Assembly (NCBI GenBank): GCA_016234555.1
Contig: JACRBJ010000012.1
Location: 186,001-250,000 of the forward strand
Direction: 5' to 3'
DNA length: 64,000 nucleotides
DNA from: Chloroflexota bacterium
GTDB taxonomy: Bacteria; Chloroflexota; Anaerolineae; Anaerolineales; Villigracilaceae
Both the position numbers and the translations under genes were made by a program. Positions 41,135 through 48,988 of the stretch are shown here, one piece after another (the stretch's first letter is position 1; each line of letters begins with the position of its first letter). A model generated the notes under the pieces. It did not search any database. It was not told the origin of the DNA and worked only from the letters and a program-made list of their open reading frames with translations.

Positions 41135-41940
41135 TATTCGAGGTTTCTCATTGCTGTGCGTCTTGCCGGGGGATTGTATCCAGCCTCGGTCCCGACCTCG
41201 ACGATGGCTTTATTGACGTCGAAATAGACTTGCGCGTAATGTTCATTGGCGCAGAACGGTCTCACGGTCAGCAGGGTCCCGTACTCGTTGAAGCTCAGAA
41301 TCTCCACCTGAGGCTTGGGTTCCGCCAGTACATTGGGGATATTCTTCAGCTTGTCCTGAATGCGTTGGATCGCATCTGCCGGGACGGTTTCGTGCGCGAT
41401 CTGGGCGGTCAGTTCCACGCGGCGATATGCATTCGTGGAGTAATTCATGATGTTGCCTGAGAAAACCGTGTTGTTGCCGACGTACACGCGGACGTTGTCG
41501 GCTGTGTTGATGGCGGTCGAGAACAAGCCGATCTCCACGACTACACCTGTCACTCCTCCCACGGAGACCACATCCCCCACCTTGAACGGACGCAGGAAGA
41601 CCAGAAAGACTCCCGCCGCAAAATGAGCCAGCAGACCAGCCCACGCCGCGCCAATCGCAATTCCAGCCGCAGCCAGCAGCGCCGCCAGCGAGGTGGTTTC
41701 GATTCCAAGTACCCCAAAGATAATGATGACCAGCAGGATGCGCAGCCCAACCTTTGCTCCGCCTTCCGCATATTTTGCAAGCGTCGTGTCGATATGGCGG
41801 CGCTGCATGGCTTTGTTCATCGCCTTGATCAGCAGGCTGATGATCCACCCGCCAACGATCCAGACGACAATTGCGCCGATCAGTTTCCACCCAAGGGGAA
41901 CGATGTAGGCATTGATAAATTCAATAACTTCAGTGGACAT
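41134..41940 (-). CDS. Small-conductance mechanosensitive channel (MscS family)
   Basis: 268 residues from ATG 41940 (GGAG upstream); an earlier in-frame start at 41994 would overlap a hairpin. Three helices near residues 12-35, 60-80 and 82-115; the third is the pore helix with Ala/Gly-rich Ala-Ala-Ala-Gly-Ile-Ala-Ile-Gly-Ala-Ala-Trp. Pro-Phe-Lys-Val-Gly-Asp then opens the beta domain, and Val-Tyr-Val-Gly-Asn-Asn follows. The channel opens on membrane tension and releases solutes after osmotic downshift. A stable hairpin (41964-41986) stands just before it. Confidence 0.93.
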   Translation of the reverse strand: MSTEVIEFINAYIVPLGWKLIGAIVVWIVGGWIISLLIKAMNKAMQRRHIDTTLAKYAEGGAKVGLRILLVIIIFGVLGIETTSLAALLAAAGIAIGAAWAGLLAHFAAGVFLVFLRPFKVGDVVSVGGVTGVVVEIGLFSTAINTADNVRVYVGNNTVFSGNIMNYSTNAYRRVELTAQIAHETVPADAIQRIQDKLKNIPNVLAEPKPQVEILSFNEYGTLLTVRPFCANEHYAQVYFDVNKAIVEVGTEAGYNPPARRTAMRNLE

Positions 41941-42009
41941 GATGTGACTCCAATATGATCGCTTCATCGGGGGCTTAGCCCCCGATGGGAGCAAAAGGGT
42001 GGGGCCATT

Positions 42010-42798
42010 TTACCGCGCCTGGTCCGCATCACGCCACCAGTGGAACGTGGCGTCGAGTCCGATGAAGCCGGATAAAAGCACAACCACATAGCTGTGTGTC
42101 CCAAGCAACTCCGCACGCGGTCCCGCCGCCCCGCTGAACAGCGCAGGCACAGCCCAGGGGAACCAGTCGCCCCAGCCTGTCACCGCCACGATCTGTGCCA
42201 GAGCCACCGTGAGGATTGCCCAACCGAACGCGGGCAGGTAGCCGCGTCCCATGCTGGCGACCAGCGCCACGAACGGCAACAGCGCAATCGTCAGCAGGGC
42301 AGAGCCAAGCACGCCTACCGTTGCGGATTGAAACAACTCCACCGACCAGCCTGGGATGACAACCCAATACCCAACGACGAGTCCCAGCCCGAAGATGAGC
42401 AGGCTCAACCCGAACGTCCACACAGCGACGACAACGAACTTCGCCCCGACAATTGATTCGCGCGACGTGGGCAGCGCCAGCAACTCCTTCGCCGTGCGGT
42501 CGGAGAACTCGCGTCCGAAGACCCAGGCGGTGATAATGGCAAACAGGATTGCCCCGCCGACGGCGACTCCCTGCGAGAGGATGCCGAAGAAGGATGTCCA
42601 GTCCGCTGTGCCGGCGGTCAACTGCGCCTTCGTGCTGATCAGCCCCATCGACTTTGCGGCTTCGGGGTCCTTCAAAATGATCATGAACAGCCCGCCCACC
42701 AGCGGCAGGATCAAAAATCCCAGCGCGGTGAAGAACGGCACTTTGGAGCGGCGTGTCTTGAGTGTTTCCACCCAAAGGGCGGCGAGAAAGTTTTTCAT
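42010..42798 (-). CDS. ABC-2 type permease
   Basis: 262 residues with six hydrophobic helices: a first helix near 22-42, then a cytosolic loop with Phe-Gly-Arg-Glu-Phe-Ser-Asp-Arg-Thr-Ala-Lys-Glu-Leu-Leu-Ala-Leu-Pro, the ABC-2 contact with the ATPase. Lys-Thr-Arg-Arg-Ser-Lys-Val-Pro follows the N-terminus, as in bacitracin-type and related exporters. It works with the ATPase encoded 70 bases upstream. A twin-hairpin repeat fills that gap. Substrate unknown. Confidence 0.9.
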   Translation of the reverse strand: MKNFLAALWVETLKTRRSKVPFFTALGFLILPLVGGLFMIILKDPEAAKSMGLISTKAQLTAGTADWTSFFGILSQGVAVGGAILFAIITAWVFGREFSDRTAKELLALPTSRESIVGAKFVVVAVWTFGLSLLIFGLGLVVGYWVVIPGWSVELFQSATVGVLGSALLTIALLPFVALVASMGRGYLPAFGWAILTVALAQIVAVTGWGDWFPWAVPALFSGAAGPRAELLGTHSYVVVLLSGFIGLDATFHWWRDADQAR

Positions 42799-42813
42799 TT
42801 GAACTCCTTATTC

Positions 42814-42867
42814 GGATTCAAAAGTCTCCCGACTTTTGACCGCCAACGACAGGAGTCGTTGGACTCA
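42814..42867. repeat. Twin-hairpin repeat, copy 3
   Basis: TCAAAAGTCTCCCGACTTTTGA followed by CCAACGACAGGAGTCGTTGG. Compensating base changes relative to copies 1 and 2 keep both stems (for example AAAAGTC/GACTTTT instead of CAAAGTC/GACTTTG). It lies between the ATPase and permease genes of one operon. Confidence 0.8.
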
Positions 42868-43767
42868 TTATTGCGTCAACCTCAGGAAATATTCTTCCAG
42901 ATTTTCCTGCTCGATGGCGAGGTGGATAGGCGCGGCTCCCGCATTGACCAACATCGTCGCGATCATGTCGGGCGCTTCGATGGCGCGGCTGTTTTTGATG
43001 CCAAGCCGTCCATCGTCCAGAGCCGTCACGTCGAAACCTGCCAGCGCCTCGCGCGCCTTGTTCACGTCCCGCGCGCCGATCACCAACTGCCTCGCGCGGA
43101 TGTCCTCCAGCCGCGCCGCGTCCAGTTCCTCGATCAGACGTCCCTTGTGGATGACGCCAATCCTGTCCGCCAGCAGATCCACCTCGGTCAAAATATGGCT
43201 CGACATGAAAATCGTCGCCCCTTGTTCACGCGCCATCCCCGCCAACAACTCGCGGATTTCGACAATCCCCGCAGGGTCGAGCGCGTTCGACGGTTCATCC
43301 AAAATCAGCAACTCAGGCTTGTGAAGCATCGCCCGCGCCAGTCCCAGCCGCTGAAAGTTGCCGCTCGAGAGCGTTCCAGCTTTCCGGTCGGCATACGTTG
43401 TGATGGATAGCTTCTCCATTACCTCATCCACCGCTTTTGGATTCTGAATCCCATGCAGTCTCCGCGCCGCATCCAGATTTTCGCGGACGGTGAGTTCTGG
43501 GTAAGCAGCTGGACTCTCCACGAGATGCCCGACCCGTGACCACGGTCCGCGCCCGCCCGCGCCCAAGGGTTGATCCAGCACCCGAACCTTTCCCTCGCTC
43601 GGGCGGATCATCCCCAGCAACGCGCGGATGGTGGTGGTCTTGCCCGCGCCGTTCAAGCCGAGGAAGCCGTAGATTTCTCCGCGCTTCACGCGCAAGTCCA
43701 CCTTGTTTACCGCACGCACATCCCCGTAAAATTTTGATAGTCCATTTGTTTCGATTGCGTAGTTCAT
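42868..43767 (-). CDS. ABC transporter ATP-binding protein (drug/bacitracin-export type)
   Basis: 299 residues. Walker A is Gly-Leu-Asn-Gly-Ala-Gly-Lys-Thr-Thr-Thr (about 37-46), the signature is Leu-Ser-Ser-Gly-Asn-Phe-Gln-Arg, Walker B is Leu-Leu-Ile-Leu-Asp-Glu-Pro-Ser and the His switch is Met-Ser-Ser-His. The ~75 C-terminal residues are a BcrA-like accessory domain. It drives export through the permease at 42010-42798. Its start is one base after the stop of the winged-helix regulator, which suggests the transporter is under that regulator. Confidence 0.93.
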   Translation of the reverse strand: MNYAIETNGLSKFYGDVRAVNKVDLRVKRGEIYGFLGLNGAGKTTTIRALLGMIRPSEGKVRVLDQPLGAGGRGPWSRVGHLVESPAAYPELTVRENLDAARRLHGIQNPKAVDEVMEKLSITTYADRKAGTLSSGNFQRLGLARAMLHKPELLILDEPSNALDPAGIVEIRELLAGMAREQGATIFMSSHILTEVDLLADRIGVIHKGRLIEELDAARLEDIRARQLVIGARDVNKAREALAGFDVTALDDGRLGIKNSRAIEAPDMIATMLVNAGAAPIHLAIEQENLEEYFLRLTQ

Positions 43768-43768
43768 G

Positions 43769-44062
43769 TTATTCCTTATTGAAGATCGAGCCGAGGCTCT
43801 TTCGATATTGCTCGAAAGCCGCCTTTCCTTTTGCCGTAAGTCGATATTCTGTGTGCGGAATTTTGCCGCGAAAGGTTTTCTCCGCTTCCACGTAGCCCGC
43901 TTCCTCGAGCCGCGTGAGATGCACAGATAGGTTTCCTTTGGTCAACTCGCTTTCCTTGAGCAGGAAAAGGAAGTCGGCAGATTTGACCGACGAGAGCAAA
44001 GCCACCAATGTCAGGCGCGCGGGTTCATGGATCACGCGGTCCAGGCTGGAGAGGTTTTTCAT
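43769..44062 (-). CDS. Winged-helix transcriptional regulator
   Basis: 97 residues from ATG 44062, which overlaps the stop of the upstream membrane gene (ATGA). The winged helix reads Leu-Phe-Leu-Leu-Lys-Glu-Ser-Glu-Leu-Thr-Lys-Gly-Asn-Leu-Ser-Val-His-Leu, then Arg-Leu-Glu-Glu-Ala-Gly-Tyr-Val and a wing with Pro-His-Thr-Glu-Tyr-Arg-Leu-Thr, as in the HTH family that controls BcrA-type exporters. It starts Ser-Leu-Asp-Arg-Val-Ile-His-Glu-Pro-Ala-Arg-Leu, also usual for that family. It is the natural candidate to bind the 41-bp palindrome at the operon promoter. Confidence 0.92.
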   Translation of the reverse strand: MKNLSSLDRVIHEPARLTLVALLSSVKSADFLFLLKESELTKGNLSVHLTRLEEAGYVEAEKTFRGKIPHTEYRLTAKGKAAFEQYRKSLGSIFNKE

Positions 44063-44799
44063 ACATCCTCCGTGTAGGGAGTTGGGTTTTCCTTCCGATA
44101 GCGCAGGAAGGTGACCACCCCGGAGAGCGCCAACACAATGCCGCAGATCAGGACGAGCATTCCCAAACTTGCCAGGGTGCGGCTGATGCTTTCCAGCATG
44201 GCAGGATGCATGATTTTCACCTGCGTATTCACTGGAAACTCCGTCAACCCCATCGCAAATTGCCAGACGCCAACCGCGATCCCCGCCAACAGGGTCATGA
44301 TCCCAATCAGGCGGAAGCGGCGCAGTCCCAGCCATTCGGCTGCAAGCAGGCACAGGATTGCCCACAGGATTCCCAGTCCAATCGGGAACCAGGCTGGCAT
44401 GGAGGATAAGACGGCATTTCCCGATGAGATCAACAGGGACGCAAACAGCAGCCCGGAGATGGGCAGGAGCACGAAGAGGATTAGGTTCCTGAGAATGATC
44501 AATACCTGTGCCGATGTCACGCGGTTTCCTCTCACGAACCCTGTGCGGGGGTAGGTAAAGTGGTCTTTCAACCACCATAGGATCAGGACAACTATCAGGA
44601 TGCCGAAAAGCTTGGCGAGGGCAACTTCGCCCGCGATCGAGAGAAACCAGGACGGGAATGAGTCTTTTGGAGAATAGCCATCGAAAAGGATGATCCCCGC
44701 CAGCAGGATGAACAATCCGCCCGCCGCCATTTCGATGAACCCATCTACGAACCAGTATCCGCGCGTGCGTTTCATTACATTGTCAATTTGAACATTCAT
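44059..44799 (-). CDS. Polytopic membrane protein, first gene of the exporter operon
   Basis: 246 residues with about six hydrophobic helices (first near 25-45, last near 210-230). The N-terminus Lys-Arg-Thr-Arg-Gly-Tyr-Trp-Phe-Val-Asp-Gly is followed by Glu-Met-Ala-Ala-Gly-Gly-Leu-Phe. Family not recognised; no enzyme motif. Being first in the operon with regulator and ABC exporter, it may be a sensor or immunity partner. That is inference from context. Confidence 0.72.
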   Translation of the reverse strand: MNVQIDNVMKRTRGYWFVDGFIEMAAGGLFILLAGIILFDGYSPKDSFPSWFLSIAGEVALAKLFGILIVVLILWWLKDHFTYPRTGFVRGNRVTSAQVLIILRNLILFVLLPISGLLFASLLISSGNAVLSSMPAWFPIGLGILWAILCLLAAEWLGLRRFRLIGIMTLLAGIAVGVWQFAMGLTEFPVNTQVKIMHPAMLESISRTLASLGMLVLICGIVLALSGVVTFLRYRKENPTPYTEDV

Positions 44800-44809
44800 T
44801 TTGTCTCTC

Positions 44810-44850
44810 TTTCTGTAAACTAGTTTGTATTATAAACCAGTTTACAGAAA
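44810..44850. promoter_or_regulatory. 41-bp palindrome, likely operator of the exporter operon
   Basis: TTTCTGTAAACTAGTTTGTA...TATAAACCAGTTTACAGAAA is symmetrical about base 44830 with only three or four mismatches. It begins eleven bases upstream of the first gene's start codon region and covers the place where a promoter should be. The half-site AAACTgGTTTAcAG contains a smaller symmetry AACYAGTT, so two dimers could bind. The operon's own winged-helix protein is the likely binder. Confidence 0.65.
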
Positions 44851-44879
44851 GAGTCAAGAGTAACTGACGTGTTTTTAAA

Positions 44880-44916
44880 CAAAAAACGCCTTCACAATAA
44901 AGAGGCGTTTTTTCAG
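44880..44916 (-). terminator. Terminator of RNase P RNA
   Basis: AAAAAACGCCT and AGGCGTTTTTT around TCACAATAA, 20-odd bases behind the 3' end of the RNA in its direction. The T-run on the minus strand makes a good rho-independent terminator; it can work in both directions. Confidence 0.85.
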
Positions 44917-44937
44917 CGAAAAATAGTATTCAAGCAA

Positions 44938-45398
44938 CTCAGGCTGGTCTATAAGCCGCATTCTGTCCAGCGGATTGCTCCGCTTGTGCAGTCATCTCTC
45001 TGGGCGGCGCGTCGCCGCGCCGCTCGGTGCAGCCTACCCGGGGCTGACTCCCTCCACGGTTGGAGGGAGTACATGTGGAGACGGGCAGTCTCCCATCGTC
45101 CACGGACGATTTCGCCCCTGCTTGGCCTTGCTCCCGGCGGGGGTTACCTGGCCATCTGCATTACGGCAAACGCCGGTGGTCTCTTACACCACCTTTTCAC
45201 CATCACCCCGCGCCCGAAGGCGCGGGGCTGTTTGTTTCTGTGGCCCTTTTCCGGCAGGTTCACGCCTTTCGGCGATCTTCCCGTCAACGAGTGACGGACT
45301 TCCCCGCCCCGGGTGCTATCCGACGCCGTGCCCTATGGAGTGCGGACTTTCCTCGATCCCGGCAACGCAGGACCGCGACTGCCCGACCAGCCTGAGTT
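44938..45398 (-). ncRNA. rnpB: RNase P RNA (bacterial type A)
   Basis: On the minus strand the 5' end AACTCAGGCTGGTCGGGCAG pairs with the 3' end ATAGACCAGCCTGAG. The universally conserved core is present: GAGGAAAGTCCGCACTCC near 45335-45355 and ACAGAAA near 45236-45243. Near the 3' end stand GACAGAATGCGGCTTATAG. Length of about 460 bases is a little above usual, with a GC-rich hairpin (CCCGCGCC/GGCGCGGGG) in the variable arm. The RNA removes 5' leaders from pre-tRNAs. Confidence 0.95.
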
Positions 45399-45404
45399 AA
45401 TTGC

Positions 45405-45433
45405 ATCATACACGCTGCATGGGGGAGAGTCAA
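45405..45433 (-). promoter_or_regulatory. Promoter of rnpB
   Basis: On the minus strand TTGACT (45428-45433) and TATGAT (45405-45410) are separated by exactly 17 bases, seven to eight bases before the paired 5' end of the RNA. Near-consensus sigma-70 promoter. Confidence 0.8.
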
Positions 45434-45528
45434 CCTTTGAATTGTGGTTGCCTGCAAAGGTTGGACAATTCGGCAAAAGACATTAAAATAAGCCCTGTCG
45501 TTACTTCATCGTGTAAAGAGGAAATATT

Positions 45529-46722
45529 GTGAGCAACTGGCCCGGCAAATTTGTGATTGGTCTCACTGGCAATATTGCCACTGGAAAAAGCGTGGTGCGC
45601 CGCATGTTGGAACACCTTGGCGCCTATACCATCGACGCTGATTCGCTGACTCATCGCACCTATGCCAGGGGCGCGCCGGGCTACCAGCAGGTGACCGATG
45701 CTTTTGGCAAATGGCTGCTCAACAAGGACGGCGAGATCGACCGCAGCAAACTCGGAAACCTTGTCTTCAATAATCCCGATGCGATGGCGCAGTTGGAGGC
45801 GATTGTCCACCCGCTGGTTCGCCAGGCGACCGAAATGCTTGTCAAACGTTCGATTCAGCCGGTCATTGTGATCGAGGCGATCAAACTGCTGGAAGGCGAC
45901 CTGCGCAACGTCTGTGATTCCATCTGGGTGACCAACGCTCCGGAAGATGTCCAGGTCGAAAGGTTGATGCGCAAGCGCGGCATGAGCCGCGAACAGGCGT
46001 TGGAGCGCATCCACATGCAGTCGGCGCAGAGCGCCAAGGTGGCGCTGGCAAACATTGTCATCACCAACACCGGTTCGTATGACGCCCTGTGGAAACAGGT
46101 CAGCGCCGCGTGGAAGGAAATTGTCCCTGGCTCCGGCTCCTTCGAAACCGAACCAACCGTCGAGCCAATCACCGCTCCGGCGCCTGAAACAACGGCGGCG
46201 AAGCAGCCTTCCGTCCAGCCAAAACCGGTTGGCGAGTTGACCGTCAAACGCGGCAAGCCCAAAAATTCCGCTGCCATCGCGGAGTTGATCACCCGCCTGA
46301 GCAAGGGCGCGCGCAGGATGACTGCCGACAACGTGATGGAGCAGTTTGGCGAAAAGGCGTACATGCTCCTGCAAGCGGACCAGACCGTCGTTGGGCTGGC
46401 AGGCTGGCAGGTGGAAAACCTCGTCACCCGCACCACCGACATTTTTCTTGAAGATTACGTTGACCAGAAGAAGGCGCTTGAAATGCTCATCGCCGAAGTG
46501 GAACGCGCCTCGGGTGAATTGCAGAGCGAAGCTTCGCTCATCTTTCCAATGAATGAACTTGCCGCGCAGGACGCGCTCTGGAAAAACCTCGGCTACGAAA
46601 AACGGACTCCCGAAACGCTGGGCGTGCAAGCCTGGCAGGATTCCGCCATCGAAGCTCAAACCGATGGAAGTGCTCTCCTGTTCAAACAATTGCGCCAGGA
46701 TCGAGTCCTGCGCCCGATTTAG
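45529..46722 (+). CDS. coaE: Dephospho-CoA kinase fused to a GNAT-like C-terminal domain
   Basis: 397 residues from GTG 45529 with AGAGGA upstream. Residues 1-200 are a complete CoaE: P-loop Gly-Leu-Thr-Gly-Asn-Ile-Ala-Thr-Gly-Lys-Ser, then Ile-Asp-Ala-Asp, Ala-Ile-Val-His-Pro and the lid Arg-Lys-Arg-Gly-Met-Ser. It phosphorylates dephospho-CoA in the last step of CoA synthesis. A Pro/Thr/Ala linker (about 205-245) joins a domain (about 250-397) with Val-Val-Gly-Leu-Ala-Gly-Trp-Gln-Val and Asn-Leu-Gly-Tyr-Glu-Lys-Arg, the pattern of GNAT acyltransferases, which use acetyl-CoA. The double-domain length is unusual; CoaE alone has ~200 residues. Confidence 0.88.
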   Translation: MSNWPGKFVIGLTGNIATGKSVVRRMLEHLGAYTIDADSLTHRTYARGAPGYQQVTDAFGKWLLNKDGEIDRSKLGNLVFNNPDAMAQLEAIVHPLVRQATEMLVKRSIQPVIVIEAIKLLEGDLRNVCDSIWVTNAPEDVQVERLMRKRGMSREQALERIHMQSAQSAKVALANIVITNTGSYDALWKQVSAAWKEIVPGSGSFETEPTVEPITAPAPETTAAKQPSVQPKPVGELTVKRGKPKNSAAIAELITRLSKGARRMTADNVMEQFGEKAYMLLQADQTVVGLAGWQVENLVTRTTDIFLEDYVDQKKALEMLIAEVERASGELQSEASLIFPMNELAAQDALWKNLGYEKRTPETLGVQAWQDSAIEAQTDGSALLFKQLRQDRVLRPI

Positions 46723-46800
46723 GATCAGGCATTAGGGTTCAGGTAATTGGGTTTGCCTCGTTCCTGATTACCCCGCCTTTGGTCCCTGATTGCCTTAACC

Positions 46801-47673
46801 GTGACTGAATTCCTCAATAACCTCTTTTTCATATTTCAACGCATTAGCTGGCTGAGCGTGATCGACATCATGCTGGTCACGCTGGTTTTCTTTGGCTTGT
46901 TGTATTCCCTGCGCGATACACAGGCGATGGCTTTGCTGCGAGGAATGATCCTGCTGGTGGTTGCGGTCATCCTGCTCACCAGCCTGGTGGAGCTACCCGC
47001 CTTTTCGTGGCTTGCGCAGAGTTCCCTGCCCGCCTTGATTATTTCCATCCCCGTGATATTTGCCCCCGAACTCCGCCGCGCCCTCGAACGGCTTGGAAGG
47101 GCTGGTGCCTTTTGGGCCGCCTCCGCCCAGGCGGCTGACGCGCCTCTCGAAAAAACCATCCATGCGGTGGTCAGCGCGGCTGCGCGGTTGTCTGCCCGCC
47201 AGCATGGAGCCTTGATCATCCTCCAGCGGCTGGACAACCTCGATGATTACATCCAGACCGGCGTGCAGATGAATGCCCGCGTAACTCCAGAAGTGTTGCT
47301 GCAAATCTTTTACCCAAACACGCCCCTGCATGACGGCGGTGTGATCATCGTTGGGTCGAAAATTGCAGCGGCTTCATGCGTCATGCCCCTTTCCGCCAGC
47401 GGCGTTCTGAACCGCAGTCCCGAACGCCAGATGGGATTGCGCCACCGCGCCGCCTTGGGCACTTCCGAGGTCAGCGACGCCATTGCGGTGGTCGTTTCAG
47501 AGGAGACGGGCGGCATCTCCATTGCTCATGCCGGCAGGATGCTGCGGCGGCTCGATCCCGAACGTTTGGAAAACATTCTGATCGCCTTTTTCCATCCGCA
47601 CGGCATGGAGGACAAACGCGGCATATTCCAGAGGGCGTTCCGGGGCTTGTTTTCGCGCAGGGAGGATAAATAA
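46801..47673 (+). CDS. cdaA: Diadenylate cyclase (CdaA/DacA type)
   Basis: 290 residues from GTG 46801. Three N-terminal helices (about 10-90) and a DisA_N cyclase domain with Leu-His-Asp-Gly-Gly-Val-Ile-Ile-Val (about 178-186; DGA-type site with Gly for Ala) and Gly-Leu-Arg-His-Arg-Ala-Ala-Leu-Gly (about 218-226). The enzyme joins two ATP to c-di-AMP at the membrane. Its stop overlaps the start of the YbbR-domain gene, the usual CdaA-CdaR pair. c-di-AMP commonly controls potassium and turgor. Confidence 0.95.
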   Translation: MTEFLNNLFFIFQRISWLSVIDIMLVTLVFFGLLYSLRDTQAMALLRGMILLVVAVILLTSLVELPAFSWLAQSSLPALIISIPVIFAPELRRALERLGRAGAFWAASAQAADAPLEKTIHAVVSAAARLSARQHGALIILQRLDNLDDYIQTGVQMNARVTPEVLLQIFYPNTPLHDGGVIIVGSKIAAASCVMPLSASGVLNRSPERQMGLRHRAALGTSEVSDAIAVVVSEETGGISIAHAGRMLRRLDPERLENILIAFFHPHGMEDKRGIFQRAFRGLFSRREDK

Positions 47674-48920
47674 TGTTTCGCTGGATTTCCGGAAATTACA
47701 AAACATTCCTGTGGGCGCTCGTTCTGTCTGTTGCCGTTTGGGTAGCCGCCGTCACTTCGACGGACCCGGACGAAACCCGCACTCTATCGCCCGCTGTCCC
47801 GTTGCAAGTCGTGGGGCAGGATCCGGGATTGGTCATCAAAGGCGATATTCCAGCCGAAATGGAAATTACGCTTCGCGCGCCGCGTTCGGTTTGGGATGTC
47901 GTCGAATCGGACGCGCAGGCGGTGCAAGCCATCCTTGACCTCTCCGGGCTGAGTTCCGGGGAGCACAGCCTTGAACCGCAGATTCAGATCAATGCGCGCC
48001 CGATCAAGATTGTATCCTTCTCGCCGCGTGCGGTGTCTTTTGAGCTGGAGACCCTGTCCACCCAGACCTTTGAAATTGATCCAAGCTTGAGGGGCGAAGC
48101 CGCCATCGGCTACCAGGCGGGGGAGATCAGCATCGACCCGCTTGAAGTCGTAATTGCGGGAGCCGAGTCACAGGTTCGGAAGGTGGCACGGGTGGGTATC
48201 ATGGTCAATCTGAGCGGAATCCGCGAAAACTTCGACCAGACCCTGCGGGTTGACGTTCTTGATGAAGACGGTCAAAAAGTTGAGGGGGTCACGGTTTCTC
48301 CCGATGTCGTTCACGTCACCCTGCCCGTGAGTCAGCGGGGTGGGTATCGGGATATGGCGGTCAAGGTGAACATACAGGGGCGTGTGGCAGGTGGCTATCG
48401 CCTGACCGATATTTCCGTCTTCCCACCTGTTGTGACCGTGTTTGCCGCCGACCCGGAACTGGTCAACACCCTGCCCGGCGTGGTCGAGACCCTGCCGTTG
48501 GATTTGCAGAGTGCGAAGGAGGATATCAGCACACGGGTGGCTTTGAACCTGCCTGACGGGATTTCGATTGTCGGTGAGCAGACTGTTTTGGTGGAGGCTG
48601 GCGTTTCTCCCATCGAAAGCAGCATGACCCTCTCCGGCGAGAAGGTGGAGGTTGTCAACCTCGGCGAGGGGTTGACCGCGCAGGTTTCTCCTGTCACGGC
48701 GGATGTGATCGTCTCCGGTCCGCTCCCGATTTTGGATACCCTAACCCGACAGGATGTGCGCGTGACGGTTGATCTGAACGGGCTGGCGGCTGGCACCTAC
48801 CAGATCGCCGCCAAAGTTGAAGTATTGATTGCGGATGTTGTTGTAGAATCCATCCTGCCAAATACCATGGAGGTCGTGATTACGATTGCTGACACCCCTG
48901 TGGTCACGCCGACGCCCTGA
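47673..48920 (+). CDS. cdaR: YbbR-domain protein, CdaA regulator
   Basis: 415 residues. One N-terminal helix (about 10-27) anchors a row of YbbR domains (roughly four, 45-405), each with a Leu-x-x-Val-x-Gln-x-Pro... beta pattern and one Glu/Asp-rich turn. Repeated phrases such as Val-Ser-Pro-x-x-Val and Leu-Pro-Leu-Asp-Leu mark domain ends. It ends Pro-Val-Val-Thr-Pro-Thr-Pro. CdaR proteins bind CdaA from the outer face and alter c-di-AMP production. Translationally coupled to cdaA (TAATG). Confidence 0.92.
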   Translation: MFRWISGNYKTFLWALVLSVAVWVAAVTSTDPDETRTLSPAVPLQVVGQDPGLVIKGDIPAEMEITLRAPRSVWDVVESDAQAVQAILDLSGLSSGEHSLEPQIQINARPIKIVSFSPRAVSFELETLSTQTFEIDPSLRGEAAIGYQAGEISIDPLEVVIAGAESQVRKVARVGIMVNLSGIRENFDQTLRVDVLDEDGQKVEGVTVSPDVVHVTLPVSQRGGYRDMAVKVNIQGRVAGGYRLTDISVFPPVVTVFAADPELVNTLPGVVETLPLDLQSAKEDISTRVALNLPDGISIVGEQTVLVEAGVSPIESSMTLSGEKVEVVNLGEGLTAQVSPVTADVIVSGPLPILDTLTRQDVRVTVDLNGLAAGTYQIAAKVEVLIADVVVESILPNTMEVVITIADTPVVTPTP

Positions 48921-48935
48921 CTTTATAAATAGCAG

Positions 48936-48968
48936 AGACCCTAAAGGTTTCTAAAACCTTTAGGGTCT
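48936..48968. terminator. Hairpin AGACCCTAAAGGTTT / AAACCTTTAGGGTCT
   Basis: Perfect 15-base arms around a three-base loop between cdaR and der. Half of the same palindrome is seen at 27195-27210 and a mutated form at 22201-22232, so it is a dispersed element that probably works as a terminator here. Confidence 0.8.
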
Positions 48969-48988
48969 TCGAGGAAAATTAGATACTC

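Noticed and set aside
44869..45400. Several plus-strand frames of 110-140 residues
   Set aside because: They fall within the RNase P RNA gene and its terminator.
45430..46689. 419-residue open frame on the minus strand
   Set aside because: Mirror of coaE, which has an intact P-loop and start signals.
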